A stretch of 34,249 nt of DNA from Eubacteriales bacterium (GTDB lineage: Bacteria > Bacillota > Clostridia > Lachnospirales > Lachnospiraceae): NCBI GenBank assembly GCA_030524715.1, contig JAUNGB010000059.1, positions 1-34,249 of the forward strand, written 5' to 3'. The position numbers and the translations under genes were made by a program. Under the pieces are notes generated by a model. The model worked only from the letters and a program-made list of their open reading frames with translations, searched no databases and was not told where the DNA came from. Positions 25,757-32,951 of this stretch are shown here, piece after piece (position 1 is the stretch's first letter; each line of letters opens with the position of its first letter).

Positions 25757-26824
25757 TCAATAGCCGGTGGCGCCCAGCTCTTTGCAGATCCTGACACATT
25801 CCGGATCGGTATAGAACCCATTTTCCTCAATCGCTACTCCATCGCAGTAAATAGAAGGATTCAAAATAATGCCGTCCGTATGATTTGCCGCAACCCAGCT
25901 CTTTCCGCCCAGACCTTCTCCCTGGGTACCGATTCCGATTTCCACGCATCCAAATACACGCTCATCCTCTTCAATACGTCCCGTCGGCTCAGGAATACCC
26001 GGGTTAAATCCACAGGAAATATGGGCAATCCAATACATCTTTTCATCCTTCCAGGATTCCATCCACAGTTTGAACAAATGTGCGTCGCGGTTATCGTCAA
26101 TAATTTCGGTAACAACGCCGTTCTTCACGATCAGTTTTACCGGATGGGTCTGACGTCCGATTTCCTGTGGCGGGAATAAACCGCCGTCATAGACGATCAC
26201 GCCGTTAATGGTTTCCTCAATGGGGCACATGGAAGTCTGTCCGGACAGCATAACAGAAGTTCCCGGAGCCGCATAGGTACCTGACTGATTACACAATCTT
26301 CCCTCACAGGAGAAGGTCAGATCTGTACCTCCCGGGCTTGTAATGCGCATCTCTTTTGCATTATTGTGAAGTTCGACAAGACGGTCTCCCAGTTCCACGA
26401 TCTTATGATGATCATAGCGGCCGATCACATTCAGCATCATGTTGATATCCATAGACGCCGCAGTAATCTGACGGGTACCGCAATCCATTGCCTGTTTCCA
26501 TCCACGCGTGTAAAACAGCTGATAATCATATTCAATCCACACATCCGCAGCCTTGATTGCTTCCAATACAGGCTTCGTCGGCTCGATCATAATAGCCTGA
26601 TCCAGAGAAGCAGGGTACTGCATCACGATCGGATAGCACCCCAGAGTCAGCGCTGCACCGGCAGTTGCGTTAACCACACGCATATCATTGGTAGTATCAC
26701 AGGTGATCAGGACGGTTTCGCCCTCTTTGACTTTCATAATTTCAACCAGCATCTTGCGGGCCGCTTTCTGCAGTTCCCAATTCAAATAATAGTTCTGGCC
26801 TTCTGCCTGTGTTGTTGCTTTCAT
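25757..26824 (-). CDS. M29-like metalloenzyme, closer at its metal site to NicX-type dioxygenases than to aminopeptidases
   Basis: The ATG at 26824 is chosen because GGAG lies 10 bases upstream; a GTG three codons earlier is too close. The 355 residues have the M29 fold pattern (PGGTDLTFSCEGR, CPIEETINGVIVYDGG, EIGIGTQGEGLGG, AANHTDGII). The aminopeptidase ligands E316 and H345 are replaced: where GEFALGTN is expected it has IAHISCGFNPG, and where VHIALG is expected it has VEIGIG. The remaining site is His268, His315 and Asp317, the His-His-Asp pattern I recall for 2,5-dihydroxypyridine dioxygenase NicX, a member of this superfamily. It may be a leucyl-aminopeptidase-like enzyme or an iron enzyme acting on the operon's substrate; sequence alone does not decide. 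Confidence 0.75.
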   Translation of the reverse strand: MKATTQAEGQNYYLNWELQKAARKMLVEIMKVKEGETVLITCDTTNDMRVVNATAGAALTLGCYPIVMQYPASLDQAIMIEPTKPVLEAIKAADVWIEYDYQLFYTRGWKQAMDCGTRQITAASMDINMMLNVIGRYDHHKIVELGDRLVELHNNAKEMRITSPGGTDLTFSCEGRLCNQSGTYAAPGTSVMLSGQTSMCPIEETINGVIVYDGGLFPPQEIGRQTHPVKLIVKNGVVTEIIDDNRDAHLFKLWMESWKDEKMYWIAHISCGFNPGIPEPTGRIEEDERVFGCVEIGIGTQGEGLGGKSWVAANHTDGIILNPSIYCDGVAIEENGFYTDPECVRICKELGATGY

Positions 26825-26875
26825 TGTAAACACACTCCTTTTCTTTGTTTTTTATAATTAAGCCCTATGGTTAGA

Positions 26876-26920
26876 TCAATAACCGCCAGCGCCCAATTCC
26901 TTAGATAAAGATTTATTGCT
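26876..26920 (-). pseudogene. Remnant of the 3' end of a second M29-like gene
   Basis: On the minus strand the codons read SLSKELGAGGY and a TGA stop followed by TC. This closely matches the end of the neighbouring intact gene (CKELGATGY, TGA, TC) about 1.1 kb downstream. An in-frame stop lies 16 codons before the remnant stop and there is no start. It looks like the scar of a former tandem copy. The rest of 26825-26985 shows only a short CCGC/GCGG hairpin. Confidence 0.6.
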
Positions 26921-26985
26921 TACCGCCTATAGAAGCGGAAGTCATCTCACATCTGATATACAATATGTTCCAGGTTTTCTGTCTC

Positions 26986-28194
26986 TTATTTTGCCGGATA
27001 TTTCCTTAAGGCTTCCGCGATCCTGTCAATTGCATTTTTTGCCTCTTCATCGGAGCCAAGACATCCGTCGATGATCCGAAGATATCCGTTTCCCTGCTCT
27101 CCGTAATTTTTGCCGTCGTTGACAGCTACTCCGGCTTCGCGGATAATATATTCCATAATTTCAGTGGAATCCCCCAGTTCTCTTACATCTACCCAGCAGA
27201 AGAATCCTGACTGGGGCATTTCAATCTTCACCTTCGGCACCCTGCCGAAAGCCTCAACACAATACCGTCTCCGCCTGTCATAGCATTGGCGGTACTTGTC
27301 CATAAATCCCGGATTCCGGAACGCTTCAACTGCTCCTGTCTGGGAAGCCGTATGCGCAGCGCCGATCACACTGACAGCAGCGCCGTAATAAACGTCCATA
27401 AACGTATCACAAGCCACAAGATAACCGACCCGGAAGCCGGAAAGCGCCATCCCCTTGGAAATAGAAAAAACGGTTACAGTCCTTTCCCACATACCCGGCA
27501 GTGAAGCCGGAGTCACGAATTCCCTGTTGTCAAATACCGTATCCTCAAACGCCTGGTCTACAACAAGAATTAAATTATGCTTAATGATAAATGACGCCAG
27601 TTCTTCCAGCTCTTCCCTGGAAAAAACAGTTGTCGTGGGATTATTGGGATGCGTCAGGACAACCATTTTCGTTTTTTCCGTAACCGCAGCTTCAAAAACC
27701 TCCATATCCAGCCGGTAATTATGTTCCGCGTCAAGCATAACAGGAACCGTTATCGCTCCCAACAGCCTGGGATTCAGGAAATTGTTTGGATAGCTTGGAT
27801 CCGGAACCAAAACCTCATCCCCCTGATCTAAAAACGCAGACATTGCAAAAAACAGTCCTGAATCCGACCCCGGAGTAATAATAATATTCCTGGAAGGATC
27901 CGCATCCAGATGGTTAAAACTCTTAAGCTTCTTGGCGATTTCTCTCCTGAGTTCCAGGGAGCCTGTCGGTTGAGTATAATGCGCGGGAAATCCTGACTTA
28001 TACGCCTCAATGACCGTATCAAGGATATTCTGCGGAATTGCAGGATCCGGATAAAAAGGATCCGCCCATCCCATCAAAGTAACTTTACCTCCCATAGCCG
28101 CAAAACTGTCTCCCACATCTGCCTTGGTAACTTTACTGAACAGCCCGCCCTCTACATTTTTGAAGCGTTGGGAAATCATCTCTCTGTTATCCAT
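26986..28194 (-). CDS. PLP-dependent class I/II aminotransferase
   Basis: The ATG at 28194 follows GTGGAGGAAATA; the apparent upstream GTG start is part of that ribosome binding site. This 402-residue fold-type I enzyme has HPNNPT, LVVDQAFEDTVF (D213 pairs with the PLP nitrogen), Schiff-base lysine K247 in SISKGMALSGFRVGYL and the phosphate-binding R255. A C-terminal GYLRIIDGC arginine sits at the substrate carboxylate position. It resembles aspartate/aromatic or alanine-type aminotransferases. The amino donor cannot be read. It follows ridA by 25 bases. Confidence 0.9.
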   Translation of the reverse strand: MDNREMISQRFKNVEGGLFSKVTKADVGDSFAAMGGKVTLMGWADPFYPDPAIPQNILDTVIEAYKSGFPAHYTQPTGSLELRREIAKKLKSFNHLDADPSRNIIITPGSDSGLFFAMSAFLDQGDEVLVPDPSYPNNFLNPRLLGAITVPVMLDAEHNYRLDMEVFEAAVTEKTKMVVLTHPNNPTTTVFSREELEELASFIIKHNLILVVDQAFEDTVFDNREFVTPASLPGMWERTVTVFSISKGMALSGFRVGYLVACDTFMDVYYGAAVSVIGAAHTASQTGAVEAFRNPGFMDKYRQCYDRRRRYCVEAFGRVPKVKIEMPQSGFFCWVDVRELGDSTEIMEYIIREAGVAVNDGKNYGEQGNGYLRIIDGCLGSDEEAKNAIDRIAEALRKYPAK

Positions 28195-28219
28195 TATTTC
28201 CTCCACTTATAAATCCATA

Positions 28220-28600
28220 TCATAAAACAGCAACCGCTTCGATTTCGATCAGCGCCCCTTTTGGAAGCGAGGAAACTTCAACTACTGCCCGCGCGGGAGG
28301 CTCCTTTTCAAAAAAGCTCTGGTATTTTTCATTGATTCTGCTAAATGCCTCCATATCCCGAATAAAAAGCGTGCATTTTATAATGCTTTTTTCACTTCCT
28401 CCGGCGGCTTTCACAATAGAAATTAAATTCTTCATGGATTGAACCGTTTGATCCTCGATCTTCTCGGGCATCAGGCCGGTTTCCGGGTCGACAGGAAGCT
28501 GCCCCGAAATATACAGGGCCGTTCCCTGTGCGGCCACCGCCTGAGAATAGGGACCTATCGCCGCAGGCGCCGCGGCAGTGCTGACAATTTTTTTAGTCAT
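28220..28600 (-). CDS. ridA: RidA family enamine/imine deaminase
   Basis: RidA proteins hydrolyse reactive enamine or imine intermediates released by PLP enzymes. The second of two nearby ATGs (28600) is preferred, since GGAG lies 8 bases upstream of it and only 2 from the first. The 126 residues have the signature PPARAVVEVSSLPKGALIEIEAVAVL with the catalytic arginine (R104) and the following glutamate, so it belongs to the active RidA group. It is the first gene of the operon. Pairing with an aminotransferase suggests protection from, or processing of, a 2-aminoacrylate-like or other imine product. Confidence 0.92.
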   Translation of the reverse strand: MTKKIVSTAAAPAAIGPYSQAVAAQGTALYISGQLPVDPETGLMPEKIEDQTVQSMKNLISIVKAAGGSEKSIIKCTLFIRDMEAFSRINEKYQSFFEKEPPARAVVEVSSLPKGALIEIEAVAVL

Positions 28601-28647
28601 AGTCATATCTCCTTTATTTTTTTAACTGTTCCCTGAAAGCTTCTCTT

Positions 28648-28715
28648 AAAAAAAATAGCAAGCGAGCCAAAAAGCGAATGAAATTTTTTAACGTTTATCC
28701 GCCAGCTCCCTTGCT
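28648..28715 (-). promoter_or_regulatory. Candidate transcription attenuator in the ridA-dpp operon leader
   Basis: On the minus strand AGCAAGGGAGC (28715-28705) pairs with GCTCGCTTGCT (28667-28657), 10 of 11 positions, around a 37-base loop. After one A it is followed by eight T (28655-28648). The first arm begins within a few bases of the predicted transcription start (about 28717). An intrinsic terminator this early, before ridA, would shut the operon off unless an antitermination event occurs. Confidence 0.5.
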
Positions 28716-28723
28716 TTTATTGT

Positions 28724-28752
28724 ATTATATTTCAGTTTTTCTAATAAGTCAA
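28724..28752 (-). promoter_or_regulatory. Promoter of the ridA-aminotransferase-peptidase-dpp operon
   Basis: On the minus strand TTGACT (28752-28747) is followed after exactly 17 bases by a perfect TATAAT (28729-28724). It is divergent from the regulator promoter, with about 76 bases between the two -35 boxes. That AT-rich stretch is the likely binding site of the regulator. Confidence 0.8.
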
Positions 28753-28827
28753 TAGTATTTTGAAAAATATTTCATCCATTTTTATCCTTTTTTGATTGTG
28801 CTGAATTATTTTTTATTTTGTATATAA

Positions 28828-28856
28828 TTGACACATTACATTGTTTGCTATATAAT
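28828..28856 (+). promoter_or_regulatory. Consensus promoter of the YheO/DauR-like regulator
   Basis: A perfect TTGACA (28828-28833) is followed after 17 bases by a perfect TATAAT (28851-28856). A leader of about 90 bases follows. At its end AAAACCT (28933-28939) and AGGTTTT (28945-28951) form a 7-bp stem with the Shine-Dalgarno GGAGG as its loop, three bases before the GTG start. Confidence 0.85.
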
Positions 28857-28954
28857 ATATTTTAAGAATTATTCCGTTATTTCTAATAATCGGGTAGTAT
28901 TTCTGCAATGATAAAAGCTATTCCGAACAATTAAAACCTGGAGGAGGTTTTGTA

Positions 28955-29626
28955 GTGGACTCGTTTACTGTTTCATTAACCCAGGAGGATCGTACTGTCC
29001 TTAATTCTTATGCCATCATGGCTGAAGGTCTGAGCAACTACCTGGGAAGCTGCTATGAAATTGTTATTCATAGCCTTGAGGATCTTAACAAATCAGCGAT
29101 TAAAGTACTTAATGGTTTTCACACAAACCGTACAGAGGGCGCTCCCATCACGGATCTTGCACTTCAAATGCTTGCCAAAATGACGGCGGATCCCTCTTCG
29201 AATTATTCCTCCTACTTTACTACCAACCGGGATGGAAACCCCCTTCGTTCTACTACCATAGCAATACGGGGAGGCAATAACCGAATCATCGGACTATTAT
29301 GCATTAATTTTTATTTAAATTCTCCCATGAATGAAGTTTTAAAATTTTACCATCCCCAGGAAGAAAAAGACTCGGCCGAACTTCCTCTCACTGAAACCTT
29401 TGCCGAGAGCATTGACGAACTGATAACCCGCGCCGTTGCCTCCGCAGTTCAGACGGTCAAGGAAACTCCCGGTATTTCAAGCAGTCTCCGCAATCGGGAA
29501 GTAATTTCCATTCTCAATCAGCAGGGGGTATTCAAATTTAAAGACAGCGTGATCAAGGTAGCAAAATGCATGGGAATTTCTAAAAATACAGTGTACCTTC
29601 ATCTCCGTACATTATCAGGAAAATAA
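28955..29626 (+). CDS. YheO/DauR-like transcriptional regulator (PAS-like domain plus HTH_22)
   Basis: This is the only accepted plus-strand gene, starting at a GTG with GAGGAGG 7 bases upstream. The 223-residue protein has a YheO-like PAS sensor domain at about 10-125 (MAEGLSNYLGSCYEIVIHSLEDLNKS, STTIAIRGGNNRIIGLLCINF). A C-terminal HTH_22 domain lies at about 170-222 (REVISILNQQGVFKFKDSVIKVA, GISKNTVYLHLRTL). In the family, DauR senses D-arginine catabolism, and such regulators are often found beside RidA and amino acid enzymes. Its divergent position indicates that it controls the ridA-dpp operon, responding to the transported compound or a breakdown product (inference). Confidence 0.88.
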   Translation: MDSFTVSLTQEDRTVLNSYAIMAEGLSNYLGSCYEIVIHSLEDLNKSAIKVLNGFHTNRTEGAPITDLALQMLAKMTADPSSNYSSYFTTNRDGNPLRSTTIAIRGGNNRIIGLLCINFYLNSPMNEVLKFYHPQEEKDSAELPLTETFAESIDELITRAVASAVQTVKETPGISSSLRNREVISILNQQGVFKFKDSVIKVAKCMGISKNTVYLHLRTLSGK

Positions 29627-29634
29627 GTTCTCTC

Positions 29635-29667
29635 ATTACTGTTCAGCTCTACGGTGTAAACAGTAAT
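29635..29667. repeat. Interspersed palindromic element, short copy
   Basis: ATTACTGTT (29635-29643) and AACAGTAAT (29659-29667) are perfect 9-bp inverted ends around 15 bases. It starts 9 bases after the regulator stop. Same terminal sequence as the copies at 8639, 18522 and 34023. Confidence 0.6.
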
Positions 29668-29694
29668 CGTCACTCTTCTATACAAATATAACGA

Positions 29695-29742
29695 AAAGGG
29701 ACTGTGAAAAGGAGTTGAAAACTCCGGATTCACAGTCCCTTT
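29695..29742 (+). terminator. Bidirectional intrinsic terminator between the regulator and the Big_2 protein
   Basis: A perfect 14-bp stem, AAAGGGACTGTGAA (29695-29708) with TTCACAGTCCCTTT (29729-29742), has a loop containing a GGAGTT/AACTCC stem. It continues ATTTC on the plus strand and TCGTT on the minus strand. It ends the regulator gene and may also serve the convergent Big_2 gene. Confidence 0.75.
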
Positions 29743-29759
29743 ATTTCTGCTGAATAGGC

Positions 29760-29813
29760 AAAGCGGACATTCATATTCCCCTTTGCTGCATGCTTATGAA
29801 TGCGAGCCGCTTT
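29760..29813 (-). other. Long imperfect hairpin downstream of the Big_2 protein gene
   Basis: AAAGCGG and CATTCATA (29760-29775) pair with TATGAATG and CCGCTTT (29795-29813), with a small internal loop and a 19-base apical loop. The T tail is short on both strands. It lies 24 bases after the gene end, so it may be its processing or termination site. Confidence 0.5.
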
Positions 29814-29837
29814 TCTGCAGAATTATTCAAGCAAACA

Positions 29838-30560
29838 TTAAAAAAGAGTATTTTTCAGATAACTGCTTACGTCAGAAGTTGTCATGCTCTTTTTAAAGGG
29901 CAACGTCACGGACTCCTGCCATCCCCAGCGGTTCCATTTTGAAAGAACAGTCGTCTTCATTTTTAAGGTAACCTTATTTTTTCCAAAAATCAGGGAACCC
30001 GTACCTGAATTTCCCCAGGTATCCTTCCAGGAAAATTTTGAAACCTTATTTCCACTGAGCTTTGCTGTAATCACATTTGTCTGATAGATCGGCGAACCGT
30101 TTACGCCATAGTGCTCTGCCACAAATCTGATCTTTCCTCCGGAAAGCTTCTGAACTGTCACAAAATCCCCTGCGCCTATACTTCCTGGTCTGGGCGCTGC
30201 ATTGATTCTGGAATATTCCCCCTGCTTTACATAGCTGGCGGTGTTCTCTTTAACTGTTACCGTACATTTGGCAGTTTTTCCATTAGCTTTCGCAGTGATG
30301 ACTGCCGTACCTGTTTTTTTACCGGTCACCTTTCCTTTGCTGCTGACGGAAGCAACCGAAGGTTTACTGCTTGCCCAGGTTACCGTCTTGCTTTTTCCTG
30401 TTACTGTTGCCGTAAGCGTTGTAGATTTTCCTGCTGTGACGGATACTTTGGATTTGCTCAGCTTTATAGATGCTTTTTCTGCTGCAAATGCCGGTACCGT
30501 CATACCCAGAACCATACAAAGAGCCACGAGCAATACCAATAAGCTTTTCTTTTTCTTCAT
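29838..30560 (-). CDS. Secreted Ig-like (Big_2) domain protein
   Basis: This 240-residue protein starts after AGGAGGAG with a signal peptide (KKKKSLLVLLVALCMVLG, cut at AFA-AEK). Residues 30-106 are a bacterial Ig-like group 2 domain (IKLSKSKVSVTAGKSTTLTA, TWASSKPSVASVSSKGKVTG, GTAVITAKA). The remaining 130 residues form an unrecognised beta-rich domain (GGKIRFVAEHYGVNGSPIY, WNRWGWQESVTLPF). No sorting signal is visible, so it is probably released or non-covalently attached. Big_2 domains are common in adhesins and carbohydrate-active proteins. Confidence 0.85.
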   Translation of the reverse strand: MKKKKSLLVLLVALCMVLGMTVPAFAAEKASIKLSKSKVSVTAGKSTTLTATVTGKSKTVTWASSKPSVASVSSKGKVTGKKTGTAVITAKANGKTAKCTVTVKENTASYVKQGEYSRINAAPRPGSIGAGDFVTVQKLSGGKIRFVAEHYGVNGSPIYQTNVITAKLSGNKVSKFSWKDTWGNSGTGSLIFGKNKVTLKMKTTVLSKWNRWGWQESVTLPFKKSMTTSDVSSYLKNTLF

Positions 30561-30578
30561 TATATCTCCTCCTTATTT

Positions 30579-30659
30579 CTATTCTTCCTCTTCCTTTGCC
30601 CACAGATACAGCACATTTCCCTTCATCTCGGCAGATGAAAGTTCTTTTTCTACATACAT
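30579..30659 (-). CDS. Possible 26-residue peptide ORF between the Uma2 and Big_2 genes
   Basis: The frame reads MYVEKELSSAEMKGNVLYLW followed by AKEEEE and a TAG stop. An AAGGGA sits immediately before the ATG, which is too close for a good ribosome binding site. It could equally be the decayed end of a longer gene. Its amphipathic, acidic composition is more protein-like than random, but there is no independent support. Confidence 0.2.
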   Translation of the reverse strand: MYVEKELSSAEMKGNVLYLWAKEEEE

Positions 30660-30664
30660 TTCCC

Positions 30665-31189
30665 TTACTCTATTGTTATACAGAATCCATTATATATACC
30701 TACAGGGATAATATCCCTGAAAGCATACTCTTCCATGGATTCCTTCTCAAAATTGTATACCGTCGTCTTTCCTTTCAACGGGTCAACGATCCAGTATTCC
30801 CTTACGCCAGCCGTCCTGTATTTAAACAGTTTCGTCATATAGTCCCTACTACGACTTTCAGGAGAGACTATTTCAATGATCCAGTCAGGCGCACCGTGGC
30901 AGCCTTTTTCATCTAACTTGTCAGGGTCGCAGATAACAGAAATATCAGGCTCCAAATAGTTGTTCTCGTTTAAAAAAACAGCAAACGGAGCAGCATAAAC
31001 CTCACAAGAGCCTCTTTTGCCTTGGATATATTGATAAATCTCTGAAAAGAGTTTACCAGAAATCCGTTGGTGACGTCTTGTAGGCGGAGCCATATAATAA
31101 ATTTGTCCGTCTATTAATTCTGCTCTTGTACCCTCGGGTAAAGAGTAAATATCTTCAATAGTATATAATTTCTCTTGCGCTAATGTCAT
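30665..31189 (-). CDS. Uma2 family (DUF820) PD-(D/E)XK nuclease-like protein
   Basis: The ATG at 31189 follows GGGAGG; a longer frame upstream runs into the promoter. The 174-residue protein matches the Uma2/DUF820 group: YTIEDIYSLPEGTRAELIDG at the N-terminus, RRHQRISGKLFSEI, EPDISVICD, and the PDWIIEIVSPESRSRDYMTK nuclease core. The family has a restriction-endonuclease-like fold; its cellular role is not established, and members are abundant in cyanobacteria and patchy in Firmicutes. The gene is more AT-rich than the flanking pyr genes, consistent with acquisition. It has its own promoter just after pyrD. Confidence 0.85.
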   Translation of the reverse strand: MTLAQEKLYTIEDIYSLPEGTRAELIDGQIYYMAPPTRRHQRISGKLFSEIYQYIQGKRGSCEVYAAPFAVFLNENNYLEPDISVICDPDKLDEKGCHGAPDWIIEIVSPESRSRDYMTKLFKYRTAGVREYWIVDPLKGKTTVYNFEKESMEEYAFRDIIPVGIYNGFCITIE

Positions 31190-31211
31190 ACACACACCTC
31201 CCTTTTCCTTT

Positions 31212-31240
31212 ATTATGCTTACATCATAATAGGGTTTCAA
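31212..31240 (-). promoter_or_regulatory. Promoter of the Uma2 family gene
   Basis: On the minus strand TTGAAA (31240-31235) is followed after 17 bases by CATAAT (31217-31212), one mismatch from consensus. It lies in the 58 bases between the pyrD stop and the Uma2 start. Confidence 0.65.
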
Positions 31241-31247
31241 GTGAGAT

Positions 31248-32153
31248 CTATTTTACGATTCCAATCAATTCGTTAATATCCTCCACCTGATTCTTTTCAA
31301 GGAATGCCTCCATTCCCTGTATCACATCAACGGTTGCGCAGGGATTGAAGAAATTCGCGGTTCCTACGGATACCGCAGTCGCCCCTGCCATAATAAACTC
31401 CAAAGCATCCTCTGCCGTTGCAATGCCGCCCATTCCGATGATCGGAAGAGAAACCGCGTTCGCCACCTGATATACCATGCGCACGGCAATGGGCTTTACG
31501 GCAGGGCCTGACATACCGCCTGTTTTATTGGCCAACGCAAAGGTTCTGCGGTTGATGTCGATCTTCATTCCGGTAAGGGTGTTGATAAGCGAAAGGACAT
31601 CGGCGCCGCCCGCTTCCGCTGCCCGTGCCATTTCTGTAATATCCGTAACATTCGGACTTAATTTCATAATGATCGGCTGCTTTGCATATTTTTTTACTTC
31701 TTTTGTAATGGCCTCCAAAGCGCCCGGATTCTGCCCGAAGGCAATGCCGCCTTCCTTTACGTTCGGGCAGGAGACATTGATTTCCAGCATATCCACCGGT
31801 TCATTTCCCAGACGCTCTACCACCTCGCAGTAGTCCTCCATGGTCTTGCCGCATACATTTACAATAATTTTTGTATCAAACTGCTTCAGGAACGGGATAT
31901 CCCTCCTGCAGAATACATCAATTCCCGGATTCTGAAGCCCGATGGCATTCAGCATTCCGCTGCTGGTTTCCGCCACACGGGGCGTCGGATTGCCAGGCCA
32001 TGGTACGTTTGCCACGCCCTTAGTCACTACCGCCCCAAGCCGGTTTAAGTCTACAAACTCACTATATTCCTCACCGGAACCAAAAGTACCCGAGGCTGTC
32101 ATTACAGGATTTTTTAATTCTACTCCTGCCAGTGTTACCCTCATCTTACTCAT
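31248..32153 (-). CDS. pyrD: Dihydroorotate dehydrogenase, catalytic subunit (class 1B)
   Basis: PyrD oxidises dihydroorotate to orotate on FMN. Class 1B enzymes pass the electrons through PyrK to NAD+. The 301-residue protein has the FMN-site motif VMTASGTFGSGEEYSE, the catalytic cysteine in NVSCPNVKEGG and the C-terminal PIIGMGGI and GATAVSVGTANF motifs. Its ATG overlaps the pyrK stop by 4 bases (ATGA), with GGAGGTGG inside pyrK as ribosome binding site. Pairing with pyrK confirms the 1B type. Confidence 0.97.
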   Translation of the reverse strand: MSKMRVTLAGVELKNPVMTASGTFGSGEEYSEFVDLNRLGAVVTKGVANVPWPGNPTPRVAETSSGMLNAIGLQNPGIDVFCRRDIPFLKQFDTKIIVNVCGKTMEDYCEVVERLGNEPVDMLEINVSCPNVKEGGIAFGQNPGALEAITKEVKKYAKQPIIMKLSPNVTDITEMARAAEAGGADVLSLINTLTGMKIDINRRTFALANKTGGMSGPAVKPIAVRMVYQVANAVSLPIIGMGGIATAEDALEFIMAGATAVSVGTANFFNPCATVDVIQGMEAFLEKNQVEDINELIGIVK

Positions 32154-32932
32154 AACTCCACCTCCGTACTCAAAAATACAGGACCATCCTTACAGATACG
32201 CTTGTTGTGTACATGGGAATGGCTGTCTGTCTCTTTAGATTGGCAGACACAGGCCAGGCATGCGCCTACTCCGCACGCCATCCGTTCTTCCATGGAAATC
32301 CAGCAGGGGATGCCCTTTTCCAGTGCGTATGCCTTAACCGCGCGCAGCATAGGAGCCGGACCGCAGGCAAAAATCACATCTGCTTCCAGTTCATTCCCGC
32401 GGATGGCGTCCATAACGTTTCCTTTGGTTCCCGCGCTTCCATCCTCTGTTGCCACGTAAACCTTACCGTGAGAAGCAAACTCCTTGTCCAAAAATAACTG
32501 GTCACGATAACCGAGCACCGCGATCTTGTCCCCATTGAGCTGCTTCGCTGTTTCCAGCATCGGCGGAATGCCAATACCTCCCCCTATGAGGAATACTTTT
32601 TTGCCCTCTGCTTCTTTAAGAGGGAAACCGTTTCCCAAAGGCCCAAGAGTCTCTATGGGAACTCCTGCATGAAGCCTGGAAAATTCCTCTGTTCCGGTTC
32701 CCTTTCCAGTTACGCGGTATACAAGACGGATTCTGTTGTTTTCTTTATCGATCTCACAGAGACTGATAGGGCGCGGAAGCAGCTTGCTTCCGTTTCTGCT
32801 GTATAAGGATACAAACTGTCCCGGCTTTGCGTGCTTCGCAATGCCGTCTGTCTGAAGCCACATGCTGTAGATATCGGCGGCGATACATTCCTGGCTGACG
32901 ATCCTGCAGCTTTCTTTTGCTTTTTCGCTCAT
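32150..32932 (-). CDS. pyrK: Dihydroorotate dehydrogenase electron transfer subunit PyrK
   Basis: PyrK carries FAD and a [2Fe-2S] cluster and links PyrD to NAD+. The 260-residue protein has the FAD motif RPISLCEI, the NAD-binding GGGIGIPPMLETAK segment and the C-terminal cluster cysteines (ACGVGACLACVC, then C in KRICKDG), in the C-x4-C-x2-C pattern of the family. The start has AGGAGG upstream. It is 138 bases downstream of pyrF, in a gap with two small hairpins. Confidence 0.96.
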   Translation of the reverse strand: MSEKAKESCRIVSQECIAADIYSMWLQTDGIAKHAKPGQFVSLYSRNGSKLLPRPISLCEIDKENNRIRLVYRVTGKGTGTEEFSRLHAGVPIETLGPLGNGFPLKEAEGKKVFLIGGGIGIPPMLETAKQLNGDKIAVLGYRDQLFLDKEFASHGKVYVATEDGSAGTKGNVMDAIRGNELEADVIFACGPAPMLRAVKAYALEKGIPCWISMEERMACGVGACLACVCQSKETDSHSHVHNKRICKDGPVFLSTEVEL

Positions 32933-32951
32933 ATTTTCCTCCTGGCGCCAA

